This document shows, one piece after another, positions 28,228-37,503 of a DNA stretch of 64,000 nt (position 1 is the stretch's first letter; each line of letters starts with the position of its first letter). Made by a program: the position numbers and the translations under genes. The notes under the pieces were generated by a model. The model had not been told where the DNA came from. It saw nothing but the letters and a program-made list of their open reading frames with translations, and did no database searches. Source of the stretch: Jiulongibacter sp024742395 (GTDB taxonomy: Bacteria > Bacteroidota > Bacteroidia > Cytophagales > Spirosomataceae). The stretch spans positions 62,001 to 126,000 of the forward strand of contig OZ252236.1 of assembly GCA_965249455.1 (NCBI GenBank), in the 5' to 3' direction.

Positions 28228-29868
28228 ATGAATACCCTAAAGAAATTACTACACGTTGCTCTATTAACACTTCCTTTTTTTTCCTGTAATGCCCAGTTAT
28301 CAGGAAACTCAGAGAAGCCGAACATACTTTTTATTGCAGTAGACGACCTCCGGCCAGAGCTGGGTTGTTATGGTTCAGAAATTGCAATCACACCAAACTT
28401 TGATCGCTTAGCCAAAAGAAGTCTGCTTTTTGAAAGAGCATACTGCCAGGAAGCCATTTGCAGCCCATCAAGAGCCAGCCTAATGACTGGGGCACGGCCT
28501 GAGACCATTCATGTCATAGAGAATTTTACTTATTTCAGAGACGCTAATCCTGAAATTGTCACCTTGCCTCAGCACTTAAGAGTGCATGGTTATGAGACTG
28601 TTTATACGGGTAAAATTTTTCACCCGGGTTACACAGATGAGGAAAAGTCATGGAGCAGAGATCCTGTTAACGTAATTTTTGACAGTAATTTACCCAAGTT
28701 AATTGGCGGTTATGCAGATCCTTCTAATCAGGCAATATTTATAAAAAATAAGGAAGACATTGAAGCCAATAACAATGAAGATGGCAAATTTGGTCTTGGA
28801 CGCGGTCCGGCCTTTGAAAGTTATGATGTACCGGATGAAACCTACCCAGATGGGAAATATGCCACTATTGCCATTTCAACTTTTCAAGACCTCATTAAAA
28901 ACCCCGACAAGCCGTTTTTCCTTGGATTAGGCTTCAAGTTGCCACATCTGGACTGGATTGCTCCAAAAAAATACTGGGACCTATACGATAGAGAACAAAT
29001 CCCTTTAGCCGAACATGAGATGGCTCCTGTAGACGGTGCAGCAATGGGGCTACACGCGTCTTTTGAACTACGGGCTCGTTATGGCATCCCAAAGACAGGC
29101 ACCCTGGATACTGAATTTTCTAAAACTCTTAAACATGCCTATTTAGCCAGCGTGAGTTATGTGGATGCACAGTTAGGCAGAGTGCTTGATGCACTGGAAG
29201 AGGCCGGCCAATTAGACAAAACGGTGATAGTTCTTTGGAGCGATCATGGCTGGCATTTAGGCGATATGGGCATATGGGGAAAAGCAACCAATTACGAGCT
29301 CGGAACCAGAGTTCCTTTCATGATTTCAGCTCCAGCTATGCCAATTGAAAACAAAGGCAAGAAAACCCCCAGCCTAGTAGAATTAGTGGATATTTATCCG
29401 ACGCTTTGCGACTTAACTAATGTTCCGAAACCCACACATCTCGAAGGAAAGAGCCTGGTGCCTATTCTGCATAAACCAGGCATACAAGTAAAAAAGGCAG
29501 CTTTTAGTCAATTTCCAAACCCCGCTATGAGAGAATGGGCCGCAAACCCCCTCTCGGAAGGTATGAGAAAAACCTATTTTGGGCCACTGTTAACTGAAGT
29601 AGAAGACAAGATAATTGCTCAGCAAAAAGAAAAGTGGGATCGAGATCTTTTTGAAAATAAACTTATGGGTTATGCCATGAGAACAGACCGTTACCGACTG
29701 GTGGTTTGGAAGGACTATACTGTTAAAGATTCTATCCCTCTTTTTGTGGAATTGTATGACCATAAAACCGATCCAGTGGAAACGAAAAACATTGCCAAGC
29801 AAAAGCCTCACTTAACCAAAAAACTCCTGACTCAATTCAATATGGGCTGGCAAGGAAATATAAATTAA
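28228..29868 (+). CDS. Iduronate-2-sulfatase-like S1 sulfatase
   Basis: A 546-residue exported sulfatase. The N-terminus LLTLPFFSCNAQ may be a lipoprotein signal (Cys20) or a plain signal peptide. Core motifs: AVDDLRPELGCYG (37-49), a phrase characteristic of iduronate-2-sulfatase-like enzymes; the formylglycine motif CSPSR with Cys78; TGKIFHPG, where Ile-Phe replaces the usual Trp of GKWH; and WSDHGWHLGDMGIWGK. The C-terminal part ends with YDHKTDPVETKNIA as in this subgroup. In algal polysaccharide loci such sulfatases often act on galactan or ulvan oligosaccharides. It starts a two-sulfatase plus-strand operon with a 6-bp gap. Confidence 0.92.
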   Translation: MNTLKKLLHVALLTLPFFSCNAQLSGNSEKPNILFIAVDDLRPELGCYGSEIAITPNFDRLAKRSLLFERAYCQEAICSPSRASLMTGARPETIHVIENFTYFRDANPEIVTLPQHLRVHGYETVYTGKIFHPGYTDEEKSWSRDPVNVIFDSNLPKLIGGYADPSNQAIFIKNKEDIEANNNEDGKFGLGRGPAFESYDVPDETYPDGKYATIAISTFQDLIKNPDKPFFLGLGFKLPHLDWIAPKKYWDLYDREQIPLAEHEMAPVDGAAMGLHASFELRARYGIPKTGTLDTEFSKTLKHAYLASVSYVDAQLGRVLDALEEAGQLDKTVIVLWSDHGWHLGDMGIWGKATNYELGTRVPFMISAPAMPIENKGKKTPSLVELVDIYPTLCDLTNVPKPTHLEGKSLVPILHKPGIQVKKAAFSQFPNPAMREWAANPLSEGMRKTYFGPLLTEVEDKIIAQQKEKWDRDLFENKLMGYAMRTDRYRLVVWKDYTVKDSIPLFVELYDHKTDPVETKNIAKQKPHLTKKLLTQFNMGWQGNIN

Positions 29869-29874
29869 ATTAAG

Positions 29875-31332
29875 ATGCATTATAGAAGATTTTACCTACT
29901 TAGTTCTGCTATTGCACTGGCTGCTATATGGGCTTTTCATTCAGAACAAAGTCCAGACCGTAAAAGTGAGAAACCTAATATCCTTATTATTTTATGTGAT
30001 GATTTGGGATATAATGACGTAGGGTTTAACGGGTCAAAAGACATCCCGACACCTGCTTTAGATAAACTTGCCAAAAACGGAACAATTTTCTCATCTGCTT
30101 ATGTAGCTCATCCCTTCTGTGGCCCCAGCAGAACCAGCCTCATGACAGGCCGCTATGCCCATAAAATAGGAGCTCAGTTTAATCTTCCTCCGAATAGCGA
30201 AACTATAGGAGAGGGTGTACCCTTAAGTGAAACATTTATCAGCACAGTTCTTCAAAAGTCAGGATACAAAACAGGAATTATTGGTAAGTGGCACCTGGGA
30301 GCTATCCCGAAGTATCACCCGAACAATCGGGGTTTCGATGAGTTCTATGGTTTTTTGGGAGGTGGGCATAACTACCATCCTGAGCAGTTTAAGGCTGCCT
30401 ATAAAAAACAGAAAGAAAAAGGTGAAAAAGTGATCTTTGAGTACCTTCTTCCGCTGGAAAACAATGAAAAAGAGGTGGATGAAACAGAATATTTAACCGA
30501 TGCTTTTTCAAGGGAAGCTGTACGTTTTGTAAACAAAACCACTCAAAAGAAAGACGCATTTTTTCTCTATTTGTCATATAATGCACCCCATACGCCCCTG
30601 GAAGGCAAAAAGGAAGACCTTGAGAAATTCATGCATATCAAAGACGAAAAAAGACGCAACTATGCCGCGATGGTTTATGCTGTAGACAGGGGTGTAGATC
30701 AAATAACAAAAGCTCTGGAAGCCAATGGTCAACTGGAAAACACCTTGATTATATTCTTAAGTGACAATGGAGGAAGAACCGATGCCGGGGCTAATAATTT
30801 CCCTCTTAGAGAAAGCAAAGGAAGTACCTGTGAAGGAGGTTACAGAGTACCCATGTTTTTTCACTGGCCCGGAAAGGTGCCAGCCGGAGAAACCTTCAAT
30901 TTCCCGGTTTCTACTTTAGATTTTTACCCCACTTTTGCTGCTCTGGCAAAGGCCAATGTTCCGAAAGGTAAATTACTGGATGGGAAAAACATTTGGGAAG
31001 ACTTTCTTCACAAAACAAACTCACATGAAAATCAAAATATCTATGTATTAAGACACCGGGAAGGTTATACAGATGTGGGTATCAGAAATAATGAATGGAA
31101 GGCTCTCAAGACTAATCAGAATAACTGGAAACTTTACAATTTGAATAAGGATATTGGTGAGAACCAGGACCTGAGTCATGAAAACCCTGAACTGCTAAAA
31201 AGCATGGTGAAAGAAGGTGAAAAGTGGAGCAGAAGTCATAGTCAACCCAGATGGTTTCATGATGAACAAACGGGCATTGAGTGGCTTACGGCCCAAATGC
31301 CTCATTTTGATCAAACCTTCAGGATTGATTAA
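29875..31332 (+). CDS. S1-family arylsulfatase A-type sulfatase
   Basis: A 485-residue exported sulfatase with signal region about 5-20. Motifs: CDDLGYNDVGFNG (41-53), the formylglycine motif CGPSR with Cys82, GKWHLGAIP, YLSYNAPHTPL and SDNGGRTDAG. It is the second gene of the plus-strand sulfatase pair. It is closely similar to the sulfatase at 15628-17010 (VGFNG, DIPTP, AYVAHPFC, MTGRY, SDNGGR), so the locus carries two members of one subfamily and two unlike ones. A hairpin terminator lies 23 bp after the stop. Confidence 0.93.
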   Translation: MHYRRFYLLSSAIALAAIWAFHSEQSPDRKSEKPNILIILCDDLGYNDVGFNGSKDIPTPALDKLAKNGTIFSSAYVAHPFCGPSRTSLMTGRYAHKIGAQFNLPPNSETIGEGVPLSETFISTVLQKSGYKTGIIGKWHLGAIPKYHPNNRGFDEFYGFLGGGHNYHPEQFKAAYKKQKEKGEKVIFEYLLPLENNEKEVDETEYLTDAFSREAVRFVNKTTQKKDAFFLYLSYNAPHTPLEGKKEDLEKFMHIKDEKRRNYAAMVYAVDRGVDQITKALEANGQLENTLIIFLSDNGGRTDAGANNFPLRESKGSTCEGGYRVPMFFHWPGKVPAGETFNFPVSTLDFYPTFAALAKANVPKGKLLDGKNIWEDFLHKTNSHENQNIYVLRHREGYTDVGIRNNEWKALKTNQNNWKLYNLNKDIGENQDLSHENPELLKSMVKEGEKWSRSHSQPRWFHDEQTGIEWLTAQMPHFDQTFRID

Positions 31333-31355
31333 ATAATCACTCCGCTAAATAAAAA

Positions 31356-31380
31356 AGGCCTTCGTTATTCACGAAGGCCT
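31356..31380. terminator. Terminator shared by convergent sulfatase and DUF4382 genes
   Basis: Perfect 10-bp stem AGGCCTTCGT (31356-31365) / ACGAAGGCCT (31371-31380) with a 5-nt loop. On the minus strand it is followed by TTTTT, making a strong terminator for the DUF4382 gene; on the plus strand it follows the sulfatase stop but lacks a U-run. Confidence 0.8.
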
Positions 31381-31410
31381 CTCAGTTATGATTTAGTGTC
31401 GGGCAGGCTT

Positions 31411-32388
31411 TTACAAATTGATGATTCCGTCAAGCTTTACAGTTAAAGCAAGATTGGTTTCTGCACCGGCATTTACTCCAACATTTGATAAGTCTACAGA
31501 GCTTTCAAGATCTAAAAGAGTATTTAAACCAATACCACTTGATCCGTTATTTTCAGGCTTATCACAGTGAATTTCATAATTTCCTTCTGGCAAGAATGCT
31601 AAGGTAAAGTTACCAGCAGCATCTACTTTAGCAGACGTTACGGCATTAGCATATTTCACCTCGTTACTTCCAGATGCATTTACTTCTGTACTTTCATTGA
31701 AGCTTCCCTTCTTATAAACAAAGACTACGATATTGCTTTGAGCTGAAGAGTAGTTTTCAATTTTACCTTTGATGTGCCCAGTCATTGCTTTGTTTTCGGC
31801 ACGAACTGCGGCATTTAACTCGCTATTCGATACAAAGGAAAAGCTGTTATCCGTATTAGACTTCACTGCTTTTCTCAAATCGAAATCCATAATAATTTCG
31901 GTTTGACCGCTCTCAGTCACTTTAAAGTCACTTGGCTGCATAGTGATAGCAGTGGTGCTACCTCCGCTCAATTCCAATTTCTCCTTGGTTCCATCTGATT
32001 TTAATATGTAACACCCTGGACCAGAGTTCGTAGCATCTGCTTCTGAGTTAATGACCATCTCAATTTTAGAATACGAACCTGCGGCTACTTCAGAATTACC
32101 TAAATTAAGTGAATTCCCATTCTGTAGTTCTAAAAGATTAACTGTTTTTGGTCCTTGAAAACCATTATACGTTTGGCCATCTACTTTAATTTCGGTGATG
32201 GTTACAAAAGCCCCTGAAACATTAGCCCCGTCTATTGGAGCATCTGTTATGCTCATGCTTAGCTGACCTTTAGGTGCATCCGGATCATTGATATCTCCTT
32301 GTGGATCTGAAGCACCGTCCTCACATGAAAAGCCTATCATCGATAAGGCAATCAATCCTGCTGCTAAAAATTTACTTTGCTTTTTCAT
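31411..32388 (-). CDS. DUF4382-domain lipoprotein
   Basis: About 325 residues from MKKQSKFLAAG (32388); in-frame ATGs at 32391 and 32433 would only lengthen the N-terminus. Lipobox IGFSC puts the lipid on Cys22. Then comes a DUF4382 domain (about residues 37-190: GQLSMSITDAPIDGANVSGAFVTI, LLELQNGNSLNLGNSEVAAGSY), followed by a carboxypeptidase-regulatory-like beta-sandwich (AGNFTLAFLPEGNYEI). Function of DUF4382 is unknown; such proteins are cell-surface or periplasmic and bind or scaffold. It sits alone on the minus strand between two terminators, so it is probably monocistronic. Confidence 0.87.
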   Translation of the reverse strand: MKKQSKFLAAGLIALSMIGFSCEDGASDPQGDINDPDAPKGQLSMSITDAPIDGANVSGAFVTITEIKVDGQTYNGFQGPKTVNLLELQNGNSLNLGNSEVAAGSYSKIEMVINSEADATNSGPGCYILKSDGTKEKLELSGGSTTAITMQPSDFKVTESGQTEIIMDFDLRKAVKSNTDNSFSFVSNSELNAAVRAENKAMTGHIKGKIENYSSAQSNIVVFVYKKGSFNESTEVNASGSNEVKYANAVTSAKVDAAGNFTLAFLPEGNYEIHCDKPENNGSSGIGLNTLLDLESSVDLSNVGVNAGAETNLALTVKLDGIINL

Positions 32389-32566
32389 CATCTTGATTTT
32401 TCTTGTTTTGAAATTTGAAATAGTTTGAGTCAAAATTTCTAATACTTCTTTGATTAGTGTAAGACCTTAATCAAAGAAGTGTTCCTTCCGGTATATTGAC
32501 GTTTCTGAGGCATAAATGTGGAATACTCTCCTTTTCAATGGGGAAAATTGAGGAAGATTACATAAA

Positions 32567-32591
32567 AAAGCAGGGATAGAGTCCCTGCTTT
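32567..32591 (-). terminator. Terminator after TonB-dependent receptor gene
   Basis: Perfect 10-bp stem AAAGCAGGGA (32567-32576) / TCCCTGCTTT (32582-32591), loop TAGAG. On the minus strand it lies 20 bp past the receptor stop and runs into a stretch of T (complement of the A run at 32564-32569). Confidence 0.8.
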
Positions 32592-32611
32592 AATTGCCAG
32601 ATAGTTTCTGT

Positions 32612-34822
32612 TTAGAAATTAAAACTCAAAGAAGTTCGAATCTGAAAAGGTGCTCCCGGAGTAAAATGAATTTCTTCTACACTGTTAAGCTCATTGTATA
32701 GCCTTGACTCGGTGGCGAACTGCGTTTCATTCCAGGTTTTATTCAATAGGTTTTGAATAATTAAGCCTAATCTCCAGGCTCCTGCCTGATAACTAAGATT
32801 GGCATCTGTTATCCAGTACCCCTCTGCTTTGATAGAATAATCTTCATTGGCCGGCCTATCACCTAGCACACGTGTTTTCAGACTTCCTGAAAAGCCTTTG
32901 AAGTCAGTAAAGGAAAGCCCACCAGAATAGGTCAACATTGGGGCAAGTGGGATATAGTTTTCACCTACGGGATCGTCAATACTTCTGGCATGTGAATAGG
33001 TAATATCAGAATCAATGAAGACCTTATCGCCCATTTGTAACCTTAAGCCTAAGTCTGCTCCCAGTCTGCGTGTTCTGCCACTGGCTTCTACAATTCCCTC
33101 ATCGCCTACGTAAACAAACTCCTGGTCTAAATGTAAATACCATAGCGTAGCATTTACCAACAATTTAGATGAAGGCTTCAGCACCGTCCCTAAGTCTGCA
33201 CCATACGAACGGGGTAGAATTTGATTGTTTCTTCGGGCTATTACGGCTCTGCTGTCATTAGAATGATACCCTGTTCCGGTTTTCAAAAAGAACTGGCTTT
33301 TTGATGAAGGCTGAACAATGAAGTTTAACTTAGGGCTGACCAATACTCTCTGCTGATTCGGGTCAGACACAGCATTTATTAGAAGGTCGTTGTATTGAAA
33401 ATAGAAATGATCAAAACGTAATCCCGGAATTACCTGCACCTTACCTTTTTCAAAAGCCGCATTTAAATTCAGAAAGGAATTGGTCTCGTTTATATTCCCG
33501 AAATAAACATTTTCAAGAATTTCGGTTTTATTCTTTGTTCGGCTCAGCTCATTGTCTCTGATGAAGTCTGATCGTAAACCTGCATTAGCTGAAAGCTCCA
33601 CACTGCTATTTGACAAGTCAATTTGTTTGCTAAATGTGGTTTCTACACCTAGAAGATTCCTGTTTTCTGCCTGTTTAATTTGGTCACCATTTTCGGGGTT
33701 AATGGCAAAAAATGTAAAGTTTGAAAAAAGAAGGAAATCATAATTCGTGTAGTAGGCTCTTGTTTGCAATAGCGAATTATCTCTAAAGGACTTGGCATAT
33801 TGAAAAGAAGCATTGGTTCTTGAAGTATTTCCTCCTTCAGTATCATCAATAGCCCCAAACCTGCTGATTAATCCTGATTCTACAGCTCTTACCGGAATCT
33901 GACCTGAGGCATCCCATCTGCTGGTAAAATAAGACCCGGAAAAGGCTATTTTTTCTGAGGAAGAAAGGTTTTTATTCCATTTTCCCATCAGATTAAACCG
34001 GTTGAAATTCTGAGGTGACTCAAATGGACCATCATTATAAAGGTATTCTGAGGCCAGATAAGCATTAGTACCTTCAGAATTTGGCGTAAGATTAATCATC
34101 CCCAAGGCTCTTTTTTGATTAAAACTACCTGCTTCTACTTTGACAGAACTCTCCTCTAACTTGTCTTTAGTTTTGAAAGAAACACTTCCTGCTGTAGCAA
34201 AATTACCCTGATCTGCCTTGTAACTTCCCTTTGAAAACTCAATTCCATCTACCGTTTCTGGAATCACAAAATGTAGGTCAGAGTAACCCTGCCCATGTGC
34301 GTGGGATACCATATTTACCGGTAAACCATCTACACTAATATTTAAGTCAGTACCATGATCTATATCAAACCCCCGAAGGAAAATTTGCTCTGCCTTACCA
34401 CCTCCGGCATGCTGACCTGTGAACAAACCCGGCACCAAACGTAGAAGATCCTGTGATGAATTAACGGGATTAGTTACCAGATTTACATCGGCAAAAATGG
34501 TCTGAGCATCCATTCCTCTTTTAACCTCCACTCCTTCAAGAGAGATACTTTTTTCCTCAAGCTGCAGAGTCAGATCGTCCTTGCTTTGATAAAGGATTGT
34601 TTTTGAGGCATAGCCAATAAGACTAAACTTTAAACTATCGTTTAGCTCTACTTTAGAAAGTGAATATTTCCCAAAAAAATCAGTTTGAGCATACGTGCCT
34701 TGGGTGAAATTTTGTACCAGCACCCCGGGGATTCCCTGATTGTTAGCGTCGGTGATTGTCCCACTATATTTTTGGGACATCACTGTGGTACTTATAAGTA
34801 ATAATATCAATAACTTTTTCAT
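32612..34822 (-). CDS. TonB-dependent outer-membrane receptor
   Basis: About 736 residues from MKKLLILLLISTTVMSQ (34822), which is a compact signal peptide; the upstream ATG at 34837 adds five residues. Domain order: carboxypeptidase-regulatory-like domain (about 18-95, YSGTITDANNQGIPGVLVQN), a plug domain (about 105-215: NLVTNPVNSSQDLLRLVPGLFTG, LRGFDIDHGTDLNISVDGLPVN), and a barrel ending in F-N-F as expected for BAM recognition. It is not a SusC: it has no SusD partner and is shorter. The plug wording resembles siderophore/metal-type receptors, so the ligand may be a metal chelate or small molecule. It is 19 bp downstream of a TPR lipoprotein gene and two DUF4331 half-proteins. Confidence 0.9.
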   Translation of the reverse strand: MKKLLILLLISTTVMSQKYSGTITDANNQGIPGVLVQNFTQGTYAQTDFFGKYSLSKVELNDSLKFSLIGYASKTILYQSKDDLTLQLEEKSISLEGVEVKRGMDAQTIFADVNLVTNPVNSSQDLLRLVPGLFTGQHAGGGKAEQIFLRGFDIDHGTDLNISVDGLPVNMVSHAHGQGYSDLHFVIPETVDGIEFSKGSYKADQGNFATAGSVSFKTKDKLEESSVKVEAGSFNQKRALGMINLTPNSEGTNAYLASEYLYNDGPFESPQNFNRFNLMGKWNKNLSSSEKIAFSGSYFTSRWDASGQIPVRAVESGLISRFGAIDDTEGGNTSRTNASFQYAKSFRDNSLLQTRAYYTNYDFLLFSNFTFFAINPENGDQIKQAENRNLLGVETTFSKQIDLSNSSVELSANAGLRSDFIRDNELSRTKNKTEILENVYFGNINETNSFLNLNAAFEKGKVQVIPGLRFDHFYFQYNDLLINAVSDPNQQRVLVSPKLNFIVQPSSKSQFFLKTGTGYHSNDSRAVIARRNNQILPRSYGADLGTVLKPSSKLLVNATLWYLHLDQEFVYVGDEGIVEASGRTRRLGADLGLRLQMGDKVFIDSDITYSHARSIDDPVGENYIPLAPMLTYSGGLSFTDFKGFSGSLKTRVLGDRPANEDYSIKAEGYWITDANLSYQAGAWRLGLIIQNLLNKTWNETQFATESRLYNELNSVEEIHFTPGAPFQIRTSLSFNF

Positions 34823-34841
34823 AAGTCTGTGCTTCAAAATC

Positions 34842-36119
34842 TTATAGCTTTTCTATTTCCTTCTCCATTAAGGGCCCTACTTCAAAATACGCTCCCATTA
34901 ATTCCTTTTTTAACTCTTCTACTTCTTTACCTCTACCACTTTTTTTATAAACAGTGGCCAGCTGATATAAGCTTACAGGTTCAAACGTTTTTCCATTTAC
35001 ATATTGGTCAGCCAGTTTCAACGCTTCTTCTCCCCTACCATTCAACATACTAGCATACGACAATAGCTGATAGGATTGCGGCGTGGGTCTGTTGATGACC
35101 TCCTTCTTTGCTAATTCAAGGGCTTTTTCAGGTTCATTTTCGAGCAAAGTTACCAAATAGGCATTATACATATCGCCATAAGAAGGTGAAGAAACTGTTG
35201 CTAAAAAGTTATTGATATGCCTTGCCTTCGCTTCCTCATTTCCTCTGAATTCGGCTATTTCTGCCAGCAATAGCTGATAGTCTGGGGCTTCATGCCTTTT
35301 CTGAAGAACTTTTATAATTCTCTCCGCTTCTTCCGGATTCCTTTCATAGGAAAAAACAATCCAGGCAATTCCTTTTAAAGCATAATCATAGTGGGGGTCA
35401 ATAGCCAATGTTTTTAAGTAATATTCATATGACTTTTCAATATTGCCCACATGGCCATAATAATCTCCCAGGTTAGAGTATGTCCAAAGTTTCAATGGCT
35501 CACTTTTCATTTCTTCGGCTTTTTGTAAGGCCCGCTGCAGCTGATCTATGGCTCCTTGAGTATCACCTTCGAAGTCGTGCCATTTCGCTAATCTGATGAG
35601 GTAATTAAATGTTTCTGTTTCCCTTTGTCCTGTCAAAAAGGCTTCGGCTTTATCATAATTCCCTAGTTCCATGTTTACATCGAAAAGCATCATCTGAGTA
35701 GCGAGCTTACCTTCTCCCAGAGAATCTGCCTTTTGTAAAGAACTCAATGCTTCTCTGAATTTATGTTGAGTGATGTGCGTCTTGGCCAGTGCCCGTAGCT
35801 GAGAAGCACTTTTGCTTCCCGCCATTTCGTTGGCTCTGATTAATTGATTTTCAGCTGAGACTAAATAATTAATGTCACCCTTTTGCTCAAAAAGAGCATT
35901 ATTTGCTGCCGCCATTTTTATTAAATAGGGGGTTTGATTAGGCGATTTCTCAAACTTTCCTGACCAGAAAGTCAGTTCCTTTTCTGCCAGTTTGAGCTTT
36001 TCATTTTCTGAATTAATTTCAAGAAAAACAGCATAGTCTGCTGGATTAGTAATGGTTTCTTTTTTTGAGTGACAAGCCATAGCAAGCACACTCAATAAGA
36101 TTATTGATAGCCGGTTCAT
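34842..36119 (-). CDS. TPR-repeat lipoprotein
   Basis: About 425 residues from MNRLSIILLSVLAMAC (36119), giving lipobox Cys16; an in-frame ATG at 36158 would lie inside the upstream terminator hairpin, which argues against it. The mature protein is built of TPR helix pairs (LRALAKTHITQHKFREALSSLQKADSLG, TYSNLGDYYGHVGNIEKSYEYYLKTLAIDPHYDYAL, and others) through most of its length. TPR lipoproteins hold other proteins together; this one probably assists the receptor encoded 19 bp downstream, or the DUF4331 proteins upstream. Its ligand and exact role are unknown. Confidence 0.87.
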   Translation of the reverse strand: MNRLSIILLSVLAMACHSKKETITNPADYAVFLEINSENEKLKLAEKELTFWSGKFEKSPNQTPYLIKMAAANNALFEQKGDINYLVSAENQLIRANEMAGSKSASQLRALAKTHITQHKFREALSSLQKADSLGEGKLATQMMLFDVNMELGNYDKAEAFLTGQRETETFNYLIRLAKWHDFEGDTQGAIDQLQRALQKAEEMKSEPLKLWTYSNLGDYYGHVGNIEKSYEYYLKTLAIDPHYDYALKGIAWIVFSYERNPEEAERIIKVLQKRHEAPDYQLLLAEIAEFRGNEEAKARHINNFLATVSSPSYGDMYNAYLVTLLENEPEKALELAKKEVINRPTPQSYQLLSYASMLNGRGEEALKLADQYVNGKTFEPVSLYQLATVYKKSGRGKEVEELKKELMGAYFEVGPLMEKEIEKL

Positions 36120-36148
36120 AATCGTATTGTTTAATAATGAATAAAAAA

Positions 36149-36168
36149 GGGCGAGCATTGGCCCGCCC
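36149..36168 (-). terminator. Terminator between DUF4331 C-half and TPR gene
   Basis: GGGCG (36149-36153) pairs with CGCCC (36164-36168), with extra GC pairing possible in the loop. On the minus strand it is followed directly by TTTTTT (complement of A run at 36143-36148). It lies 24 bp past the stop of the 36192 gene, so expression of the TPR and receptor genes may be reduced or separately promoted. Confidence 0.65.
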
Positions 36169-36191
36169 GTTATTTGTGAAGAAAGTTTACT

Positions 36192-36752
36192 TTACCAAGG
36201 TGAAGCCAGGTATGGGAATGAGCTACTAAATGCTTTGTCATTAGCATCTACGTTGTCATCAGAAAGGTTTGGATTCTCCGTAAAATCTTCGCCACCAAAA
36301 ATCAATAAAAGTTCTACTGTGATTACATCATCTGCCAGGTTTCTGCCTGTCAATACATTAGTACCGTCATAAAATGTAGTGGGTGCGGTAGTAGAAACAG
36401 TTAAGACGTCTGTAGCCAATACAGAACCAAAGGTGGTGGCATCGAGCCCAAGAGCATTTTTGTCTCCGTCATTGGCATAAGCCGGACTAAGAGCCTTCAA
36501 GCCGGCAGCGAATGCCGTAGCATACATGCCTCCTTGCTGTGATGGTGGCGTAACGTTGAAATTGTCTTTCATGTCTGAAGGTACAAACACTGTATTAATT
36601 GCAGGTCTTCCCATCTGATCTGCAGTGGCAAAGGTTCCACTGAAGTCCGGACCATTATCTACCGGATCCATACCATTATCATTATCGCAGCTGGTTAAGG
36701 CAAAAGTGCCAAGGAGAGCCAATCCAAGAATATTTTTTACTAACTTTTTCAT
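36192..36752 (-). CDS. DUF4331 C-terminal-half lipoprotein
   Basis: A 186-residue lipoprotein (signal ending FALTSC, Cys22). The body matches the end of DUF4331 proteins: QMGRPAINTVFVPSDMKDNFN near the start, LTGRNLADDVITVELLLIFGG, and a closing SSFPYLASPW. The N-terminal part of DUF4331 (HIDAPAV...DITDFYAF) is missing here but is encoded 38 bp upstream as its own gene, so one family appears split into two separately exported partners. DUF4331 has no settled function. A frameshift product is unlikely because this half carries its own complete lipoprotein signal. Confidence 0.78.
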   Translation of the reverse strand: MKKLVKNILGLALLGTFALTSCDNDNGMDPVDNGPDFSGTFATADQMGRPAINTVFVPSDMKDNFNVTPPSQQGGMYATAFAAGLKALSPAYANDGDKNALGLDATTFGSVLATDVLTVSTTAPTTFYDGTNVLTGRNLADDVITVELLLIFGGEDFTENPNLSDDNVDANDKAFSSSFPYLASPW

Positions 36753-36790
36753 TTTTCTCTTCTTTAAAATTTCTTACTGATATTTCTTAA

Positions 36791-37441
36791 TTACTTCTTT
36801 TTGGCTTCTACCCAAGTATTTAGTGTTCCTGAGCCTCCAAGAGCAGACTTCGGCACTTCTACTACTACAGACATCACATTGCTTCCGGCAAAAGTATCTG
36901 TTCCCTGAGCATCAAAACCTGAAGCGGTACCACCAATGATTTCAGTAAACTTTCCAAAATCAAAAAAGAAAGGATCGTCTCTTGGGCCGGCAAACACCAT
37001 CATGCCATTTTGGGTGGCGGTTATGGCTGAAGAACCATACGGAGTGATATCTACTGAAGCCATGTTTGTGGCGTCAGAAATAATTGTGCTGGTAACACCG
37101 GGAGCTGCCGGAGCTACCGGGCCAAAGAAATACATTTTACCATCGCGAGGAATGGCCTGAATAACCAGGTCTTCCACATTGTCTCCATTGTTGTCAATGT
37201 TGAATTCAACCATGACATTCTCATCAAACATAGCAGAAGATGTTGCCGATGGACTCAGTAAACCTTGTAGGTTAGCTACGAACACAAGATTACTTGTATT
37301 CTCACCCTGAAATGCATAAAAATCTGTGATGTCTGCGGTGGTTCCCTGAACAGCCGGAGCATCAATGTGATCTGCCGCCATGATACCGATTCCTACGGCA
37401 ACGATGGCACTTGCAGCGAGTAATTTAATAGACTTTTTCAT
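36791..37441 (-). CDS. DUF4331 N-terminal-half secreted protein
   Basis: A 216-residue exported protein with a signal peptide ending near GIGIMA (residue 22). It holds the N-terminal signature of DUF4331: ADHIDAPAVQGTTADITDFYAF (about 23-44) and VMVEFNIDNNGDNVEDLVIQ, and stops where full-length relatives continue. The gene upstream boundary carries the motif GTACG-15-TTGGATC (plus-strand reading) shared with the fasciclin gene, at 36 bp from the ATG, so it is a likely target of the neighbouring ECF sigma factor. It is first in a run with the DUF4331 C-half, TPR lipoprotein and TonB receptor genes. Molecular role unknown. Confidence 0.8.
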   Translation of the reverse strand: MKKSIKLLAASAIVAVGIGIMAADHIDAPAVQGTTADITDFYAFQGENTSNLVFVANLQGLLSPSATSSAMFDENVMVEFNIDNNGDNVEDLVIQAIPRDGKMYFFGPVAPAAPGVTSTIISDATNMASVDITPYGSSAITATQNGMMVFAGPRDDPFFFDFGKFTEIIGGTASGFDAQGTDTFAGSNVMSVVVEVPKSALGGSGTLNTWVEAKKK

Positions 37442-37476
37442 AATTTGTTTTTTATAAAATTAAATAATCGACCTAG

Positions 37477-37503
37477 GTACGAGTCTCGAGAACAACTTGG
37501 ATC
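37477..37503 (-). promoter_or_regulatory. Candidate ECF-sigma promoter for DUF4331 genes
   Basis: Read on the minus strand: GATCCAA, exactly 15 bases, then CGTAC, ending 36 bases before the ATG of the gene at 37441. The same two blocks with the same 15-base spacing lie ahead of the fasciclin gene. The spacing suits -35 and -10 boxes of an ECF sigma factor. No other copy of the pair was found by eye in the window. Confidence 0.6.
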
